DNA from: Opitutaceae bacterium
GTDB taxonomy: Bacteria; Verrucomicrobiota; Verrucomicrobiia; Opitutales; Opitutaceae
DNA: 64,000 nucleotides
NCBI GenBank assembly: GCA_028284235.1
Contig: JANQSC010000023.1
Location: forward strand, 124,001-188,000
Direction of reading: 5' to 3'
Of the stretch, positions 58,846 through 64,000 are shown piece after piece. Numbering within the stretch: position 1 is the first letter of the stretch; each line of letters starts with the position of its first letter. Made by a program: the position numbers and the translations under genes. Below the pieces are notes generated by a model. That model was given only the letters and a program-made list of their open reading frames with translations, was not told where the DNA came from and searched no databases.

Positions 58846-61530
58846 ATGCTGACGAAGTTGCTAGAGTGGTACTATCGATGGAAAAACTGGCTCGTCGGGT
58901 TGTTCTTTCCGCTTCGTCTGGAAAGGGAGATGGAGATCGAAATGCAGAGTCACCTGCAATTCGCGATGGAGAGCCACGAGCAAACGGGCATGTCGGCGGG
59001 TGCAGCCCGCAAGGCGGCGCTCAAGGGCTTCGGGAATGTGGAGTCTTTGAAGGAAGATTGCCGCGATTCGTGGGGCGCGCGTGTGGTGACGGACTTGATA
59101 CGGGATGGGCGCTACTCGGCCCGGTCCCTTTGGAAGAGCAGAGGGTTCAGTGTGGCGGTCGTTTCCACCCTGGCTCTCTGTATTGGGGCGAATATCGCGA
59201 TTTTCTCCGCCCTCTATCACTTCGTGCTGAAAGGGTTGCCGTTCGACGATCCGGAACGAATCGCCCGCGTTTTCTACGTGTCTCGGGACACGACGCACAA
59301 GAGTTTGGCCATGGGCAGCATATTGGATGGCGCGTCCTATTATCAGTACGACGACTTTAGGAAGGAGACGGACCTTTTCGAGGCGATATCGATTCACTAC
59401 TACGTTTCCGGTATTTCCGAATCGACCCAATTGAAAGGGGTTCACGCGACCGCTAGTTTCTTCGATGTAATGCGGGTGAAGCCGGTTTTGGGCCGTTTTT
59501 ATAGCGAAGACGAAACCTATCCGACCGAATCGAATGTGGTTGTGCTCTCTCAATCGCTGTGGGAGAGCCGGTACGATTCCGATCCCAACGTGATCGGGAA
59601 GGAGATGGCGTTTTTGAACAAGCCGTCCCGGACGATCATCGGCGTAGCGCCTCGGTCCTTGGAGCTCTTCGACCGGGGAATCCGTTTTTTCTCCCCCTAC
59701 AGGCACCGCATTGTCGAAGGGAAACGCGTTCCCGACAGCGCTTTGTGGATACGGCTGAAGCCGGGCGTGAGCCATGATCAGGTTGCTCAGCGACTGCTTG
59801 CCATCGAAAAGAACTGGAACGAGGAAAACGCGACCGCAGTGGAGCAGCACATATTCGAGCGGGACCAGCGGCGGTTCCTGTTCGATCTTCCTCACCCCTT
59901 TGAAAACCAATTAAAATTGCTGCAGGTGGGCGCCTTGTTCGTGCTCTTGATTGGTTGCGTCAACGTGGCGAACTTGTTGCTGAGCCGGGCAAACCGAAGG
60001 CAGAACGAGTTGTCGATTCGCTACTCCTGCGGGGCGGGGCGTGTGGCAATTGGGAGGGTGATGCTTTCCGAGAGTCTGCTGCTGGCGTTGTTGGGGGCCA
60101 TGGTCGGTTCGGTTTTAGCGGTTTTCGGCCTGCATGCTGTCAACCACTACTTGACCGCTTTGGATCCCACAGCGGCGGCGGCCTTGATCGACGGAACGAT
60201 CATTCTTTGGATATTAGGCGCGGCTTTGGTGATCGCGCTTGTCATGGGGCTGCTGCCGTTCGCGCTACTTTGGAGATCAGGGTGTATAAAAAAACTCGAT
60301 ACGAGTGGCCGAATGAGTTCGTCAAGCCTCAGTTCTCGCGCCTTGAGCAACGGATTGGTGGTTTTGCAAGTTTCGATTACCTGCGCGTTGTTGATCGGGG
60401 CGGGGTTGCTCACGCGCAGCCTTTACAAAGTGATGCAGACCGATCCCGGCTTCGATCCGACCCAAGTGATACAAGCTCGCGTAAAATTGAGGGAAGTCTA
60501 CAAGGACAATACGCATTGGGTGGGCGCCCGGACACGTATTCTGGAGTCCATGCGGGAGATCGCTGGAGTCGAAGCGGTCGGATTTCGCTATGGTATGGAC
60601 CGGGCGTTCTATCGGACGAAGGGGAGGGGGTCCCAGTACGCGGTGAAAGGGATTCCTGTGCCCGACGGCGAAAATGGGTTTTCGGTTCAGATGAAGTGGG
60701 TGGATGGAGAGTTCTTCGATGCCATGGGAGTGGCGTTCTTGAGCGGTCGACCGTTTGTACGAAAGGAAGTGAGGGGACGAGAGTATATCGTCGATCAAGC
60801 CTTTGTGGAACGGTACCTGGATGGGAAAGAGGCGATCGGGATGGAACTGGATCGCCGATTCAGCATTCCCAAACCCAATGCGGAGTGGGGCCGCATTGTG
60901 GGCGTGGTCAGCCAGATCAACTATGAAGGGCGCGATGCGCCCGACGGGCTTCCATTGGTGTATGAAAACGCCAATGATGGTAGACCCTTGTGGGGATTCC
61001 TGATTACCTTGAGAACCCGCCGATCGCTGGAGAGCATCGCTCCGGAAATGCAGACAAAACTGCGTGAGGTACACCCGAACCTCCACTTGTACGATGCAAA
61101 TACCTTGGATGTTCCCTACGAAGGCCTGAACTTGGAACGTCGCGGAATGGCTTTGCTGATCGGCTTGTTCGCGGGGCTCGCCCTCGTCTTGTCGGCAATC
61201 GGCATCTACGGTGTTCTCGCCTACAGCGTGGAGCAGCGCCGTCGTGAGATCGGAATCCGCGCCGCGATTGGGGCGACCCGGTCCGAGGTGCTCGGCATGG
61301 TGATGAATCAAGGCTTGCGGAGAACGTTGATTGGATTGGGGCTGGGCTTGCTCGGGTCACTATACCTGAATCGTTTCCTGGAAAGCCAGTTGTTCGATAT
61401 TTCCCGTCTGGATACAGTGACCTACCTTGCGACGCTTTCCGTTTTAGTAGGCGTCGCTGTGCTCGCCAGCTATCTGCCCGGCCGAAGGGCCGTGAAAATC
61501 GACCCGTCGGAAGCGCTGCGGGCGGAGTAG
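58846..61530 (+). CDS. ADOP-type FtsX/MacB-like permease
   Basis: 894 aa from the ATG at 58846, which has a strong SD (GGGAGGAGG) just upstream; a longer frame from 58831 would include the SD itself. Prefix: EREMEIEMQSHLQFAMES, GAARKAALKGFG, RDSWG. FtsX signatures are RYSCGAGRV near 391 (cysteine for leucine) and EIGIRAAIGATRS near 801; end PSEALRAE. Close paralogue of 29578-32259 across the whole body. It is one of the few genes here with a textbook SD, which suggests higher or uncoupled translation. Confidence 0.95.
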   Translation: MLTKLLEWYYRWKNWLVGLFFPLRLEREMEIEMQSHLQFAMESHEQTGMSAGAARKAALKGFGNVESLKEDCRDSWGARVVTDLIRDGRYSARSLWKSRGFSVAVVSTLALCIGANIAIFSALYHFVLKGLPFDDPERIARVFYVSRDTTHKSLAMGSILDGASYYQYDDFRKETDLFEAISIHYYVSGISESTQLKGVHATASFFDVMRVKPVLGRFYSEDETYPTESNVVVLSQSLWESRYDSDPNVIGKEMAFLNKPSRTIIGVAPRSLELFDRGIRFFSPYRHRIVEGKRVPDSALWIRLKPGVSHDQVAQRLLAIEKNWNEENATAVEQHIFERDQRRFLFDLPHPFENQLKLLQVGALFVLLIGCVNVANLLLSRANRRQNELSIRYSCGAGRVAIGRVMLSESLLLALLGAMVGSVLAVFGLHAVNHYLTALDPTAAAALIDGTIILWILGAALVIALVMGLLPFALLWRSGCIKKLDTSGRMSSSSLSSRALSNGLVVLQVSITCALLIGAGLLTRSLYKVMQTDPGFDPTQVIQARVKLREVYKDNTHWVGARTRILESMREIAGVEAVGFRYGMDRAFYRTKGRGSQYAVKGIPVPDGENGFSVQMKWVDGEFFDAMGVAFLSGRPFVRKEVRGREYIVDQAFVERYLDGKEAIGMELDRRFSIPKPNAEWGRIVGVVSQINYEGRDAPDGLPLVYENANDGRPLWGFLITLRTRRSLESIAPEMQTKLREVHPNLHLYDANTLDVPYEGLNLERRGMALLIGLFAGLALVLSAIGIYGVLAYSVEQRRREIGIRAAIGATRSEVLGMVMNQGLRRTLIGLGLGLLGSLYLNRFLESQLFDISRLDTVTYLATLSVLVGVAVLASYLPGRRAVKIDPSEALRAE

Positions 61531-61605
61531 GGTTGAGGAGTGAATTGTGAAGTGTGAGTAGCGAGGCGAGAGTCTGGCTGTATCGGAATTTCATCAAAGT
61601 GGCTT

Positions 61606-61658
61606 TCCTAGAAATTCTAGGAGAAAAGACTTGCCCTCTCTCCTAGAAATCCTAGGAG
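61606..61658 (+). promoter_or_regulatory. Two tandem operators before PadR 61667-62002
   Basis: TCCTAG-5-CTAGGA (61606-61622) and CTCCTAG-5-CTAGGAG (61640-61658), both perfect, centres 35 bp apart. A -35-like TTGCCC (61631-61636) is between them. The last AGGAG (61654-61658) also serves as SD, so a bound repressor would cover transcription and translation signals together. Confidence 0.8.
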
Positions 61659-61666
61659 TAGGGTTT

Positions 61667-62002
61667 ATGGGCAATTCGAAACCGGATTTATTGAAGGGGA
61701 CCTTGGATCTGTTGATCCTTAAGGCATTGAGGCGGGAGAGCCCGATGCATGGGTATGGCATATCGGTGATGATACGGCAGTGGTCGGACGAGGTCTTGCA
61801 GGTGGAGCAAGGCTCGCTTTATCCGGCTCTTTACCGGCTTGAGGAGAAGGGGCTGATCGATTTCGAGTGGGGTGTATCCGAAAACAACCGACGGGGGAAA
61901 TTCTACAAGTTGACTGCGGAAGGAGAGAGCTTCCTCGACGAGGCGCTGGCCAATTGGAGGAGCGTGTCGAAGGCGATCAATCGAGTGCTGCAGATCGGTT
62001 AG
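61667..62002 (+). CDS. PadR-family transcriptional regulator
   Basis: 111 aa from the ATG at 61667, placed 8 bp after the AGGAG SD. KPDLLKGTLDLLILKALRRESPMHGYGI, wing VEQGSLYPALYRLEEKGLIDF, NRRGKFYKLTAEG and dimer helix LANWRSVSKAINRVL. Four bp separate its stop from the next permease. HWG/HGY-type turn shared with 53228 (MHGYGI/LHGYGI). Confidence 0.95.
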   Translation: MGNSKPDLLKGTLDLLILKALRRESPMHGYGISVMIRQWSDEVLQVEQGSLYPALYRLEEKGLIDFEWGVSENNRRGKFYKLTAEGESFLDEALANWRSVSKAINRVLQIG

Positions 62003-62006
62003 CTTT

Positions 62007-64000
62007 ATGGGTTTGTGGAGGACAGCGAAGTATCGCATCCGGGCATTGTTCGGAGCGGAGCGTCTCGATTCGGAGATGGACGGCGAGATGCGTTTCCACA
62101 TCGAGATGCTCGCGCGCGAATACGAAGCGGACGGCTTGGATCCGAAGGCGGCGAAGAAGAAAGCTCACGTGGATTTTGGCGGTTTGGAGAAGATGAAGGA
62201 GGAGACCCGCGACTCTTGGGGCACGCGTGTCGTTGTGGATCTGATACGCGGTTTCCAGTTCGGGCTGCGCCTGTGTCTTCGCTATAAAAGCTCCAGTGTT
62301 TTGTCGGTGATCGTGCTTTCTATAGGTATCGGAATTTCCGTTGTCATTTACATCGCGACCGCTCCTTTTTTAGAGTTTAGCAGTGGCGCCGAATTTGATG
62401 AACGGCATCTTTTCCTCGAATGGGAAACAGGGAGCTCGAATCGCAAGCTTCTCAATAGCCATGATTTCAAAGTATTCCGAGAGGAGGTAGAATCCCTCGG
62501 AGATTTGATTGGCTTCCAAACCTCTTCTGGCTGGATTCATCTTCCAGGCGAAAGGGATGAGGTTGAGCAATTCAATGGTGCATTCGTGACATCCAATTTC
62601 TTCAGTCTGACGAATATAACCCCTTTGCTGGGTCGTGTTTTTCTTAGTCGACAGGCGGATTTTGAAAAGACCACTGAGATCGTAATCTCGGATGCGCTAT
62701 GGAATGAACTCTACTCTCGCGATGAAGCTGCGGTGGGTTCAGTTGTCATCGTCAATGACCAGGAATGTGTTGTTGTAGGGGTTATGCCAAAGGAGTTTGG
62801 TTTTCCTTACAGTCAGAAGTTTTGGATTGCGAGTGAATGGAAGCAATTTGACGGAGCTAGGCGAGACAAGATTCCAAATCTTTCCGTCATTGGAAAGCTC
62901 ACACATGGAGTTTCCATTGATAAAGCTCGGTTGGAATTAAACACCCTCGCGGCCAATTTGGCGGTATCGTATCCAGAGACAAATGAGCAGTTGATACGTG
63001 TTCGCTTGAGTCTTTGTAAGGTCATCTACGGAAATGAGGGCGCTGGTTCTATTTTAGTCCTTAGATATGCAGCATCCATTCTTGTGCTGCTTGTGGCTTG
63101 CGTGAATGTATTTCAAGTATTGGTCTCTCGAACCGCAGGTCGCAGTCATGAGTTAGCTGTTCGATGCAGCCTTGGAGCTAAGAGAAATCACATAATGTGG
63201 CAGGTTGTGGTAGACGGACTCGTGCTCGCGGGTTTGGGCGCGCTCTTGGGGATCGGTTTGGCTGCAGTGGGATTAAAAGTCATATCTGCCTATTTATCGA
63301 GGTTCACAACTCTGTCTGGAATGTTCGATCTTAGCTTGGAACCGAGAGTAATCCTATTCGCTGGTGGGGCCGCTGTCTTTTCCGGCTTGGTGGCAAGTCT
63401 GCTCCCTGCCTGGCGTGCTTCCAAAGCAAATACGTTTGATGTGCTCAAGGACGATTCGAAGAGTTCTTCCAGTGTCTATATCGGTCGTTTGTCCAAGGCG
63501 ATTGTCATTTCGCAAGTGGCTTTCTCGTCGCTGGTGATTTTCTTTTGCTTGTCGTTCCTGTTCTTTATTCGAGCTCAAGGAGCCGATCAGTTGGAACTTC
63601 CCTATAGTGAGAAAACGGTGCTCACAGCGCTGTTGTGGCTTGGGGCGGATGATCAGTTGCGGAAAGGAGATCCTCAAGATCTGAGGCAGTTCTATAGAGA
63701 GTTGGATCAACGATTAACGGGCAACTTGGGAGTGTATGCGGTGGCTCTTACGACGTCGGATTATGGTTTAGGGGCGAATGGAGGACAGTTTCGTTTCGAT
63801 GACATTGATCAGGACGAGTGGCGTGATGCAGGTCTTGAAGTGGTTACGCCAAATCTACTGAAGGTATACGGGCTGGACATGATATCGGGCGAGATGATTG
63901 ACGATTTCGATACGTCGGATTCGGTTCCTGTGTGTGTTGTAGATGAGGAGTTTGTTGCAGTTCATTGTAAGGGTGTTGATCCAATTGGATTGCGTGTGAA
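62007..64000 (+). CDS. ADOP-type FtsX/MacB-like permease, 3' end missing
   Basis: Open from the ATG at 62007 to the window edge, 664 codons without a stop. Prefix: SEMDGEMRFHIEMLAREY, KAAKKKAHVDFGG, RDSWG. First segment VIVLSIGIGISVVIYI; the first periplasmic domain; second segment LVACVNVFQVLV; FtsX signature RCSLGAKRNH near 385; DDSKSSSSVYIG before the fifth segment; the second periplasmic domain reaches VDPIGLRV at the edge. Closest to 42466-45171, then 25537-28239. The second FtsX lobe is outside the window. Confidence 0.93.
   Translation, partial: MGLWRTAKYRIRALFGAERLDSEMDGEMRFHIEMLAREYEADGLDPKAAKKKAHVDFGGLEKMKEETRDSWGTRVVVDLIRGFQFGLRLCLRYKSSSVLSVIVLSIGIGISVVIYIATAPFLEFSSGAEFDERHLFLEWETGSSNRKLLNSHDFKVFREEVESLGDLIGFQTSSGWIHLPGERDEVEQFNGAFVTSNFFSLTNITPLLGRVFLSRQADFEKTTEIVISDALWNELYSRDEAAVGSVVIVNDQECVVVGVMPKEFGFPYSQKFWIASEWKQFDGARRDKIPNLSVIGKLTHGVSIDKARLELNTLAANLAVSYPETNEQLIRVRLSLCKVIYGNEGAGSILVLRYAASILVLLVACVNVFQVLVSRTAGRSHELAVRCSLGAKRNHIMWQVVVDGLVLAGLGALLGIGLAAVGLKVISAYLSRFTTLSGMFDLSLEPRVILFAGGAAVFSGLVASLLPAWRASKANTFDVLKDDSKSSSSVYIGRLSKAIVISQVAFSSLVIFFCLSFLFFIRAQGADQLELPYSEKTVLTALLWLGADDQLRKGDPQDLRQFYRELDQRLTGNLGVYAVALTTSDYGLGANGGQFRFDDIDQDEWRDAGLEVVTPNLLKVYGLDMISGEMIDDFDTSDSVPVCVVDEEFVAVHCKGVDPIGLRV

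Noticed and set aside
58861..59910. Long open frame on the - strand (349 codons)
   Set aside because: It is antisense to a strongly conserved permease, shows no family motifs and has no ribosome site; the same applies to 60322-61311 (-), 59955-60926 (+, other frame) and 22732-23607 (-).
1..64000. Hidden ABC ATPase partner
   Set aside because: No GxxGxGKS/T Walker A or LSGGQ signature was found in any sizeable frame.

Overview
The window most likely comes from a Verrucomicrobiota genome, probably Opitutales-like. This is inferred from four things: many orphan FtsX/MacB-type permeases paired with PadR regulators, large secreted Asp-box/Ig proteins, a membrane-embedded AraC regulator, and moderate GC. 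No rRNA, tRNA, CRISPR array, phage module or plasmid gene was seen. Family names come from reading motifs, not from a database search.

The dominant content is a cluster of 14 large two-lobed permeases of the ADOP type (duplicated MacB periplasmic domain plus FtsX domain, about 875-912 aa, two of them cut by the window edges). It is served by 11 intact PadR regulators and one truncated one. No ABC ATPase with a Walker A motif lies in the window, so the permeases are orphans here. A PadR gene usually sits directly upstream of its permease and is often translationally coupled to it. The DNA just before each PadR gene (or before the first gene of its operon) holds a palindrome or a tandem pair of palindromes next to a TTGAC-type -35 box. 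The palindrome sequence differs from module to module. This looks like a set of separately addressed, self-repressing switches.

Layout. 1-5328: two + strand permeases. 5346-14077: two - strand operons (PadR + permease + permease; PadR + permease). 14078-21241: a 1693-aa secreted Asp-box/Ig-like protein between two direct copies of a hairpin-rich repeat; the right copy contains the 3' end of an intact secreted leucine-rich protein gene and the left copy a decayed fragment of it. 21478-21729: a small element with 21-bp terminal inverted repeats. 21810-32259: three PadR/permease modules, one followed by a membrane metalloprotease. 32363-32641: a MITE with a TAA target duplication, ending 12 bp before a LytS-type kinase/LytTR regulator pair. 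Then an ankyrin protein, a membrane AraC regulator and a DUF418-type membrane protein. 37852-38126: nested inverted repeats. 38229-40162: BlaI-type repressor and an M56 (BlaR1-like) protease gene broken by one in-frame TAA. 40511-42366: a secreted protein with its own operator pair and a serine protease. 42466-45933 (-): small membrane protein, PadR, permease. 46086-64000 (+): five PadR/permease modules, with a VapBC-type toxin-antitoxin pair on the - strand, a truncated PadR, an AraC regulator and a methyltransferase between them.

Two points stand out. The operators are individual to each PadR. The short N-terminal cytoplasmic prefix of the permeases is nearly identical between permeases of one operon even where the permease bodies belong to different subfamilies. 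I infer that the prefix may be the part that communicates with the cognate PadR, making each module a membrane sensor/transporter wired to its own repressor. That is a hypothesis, not something the sequence proves.
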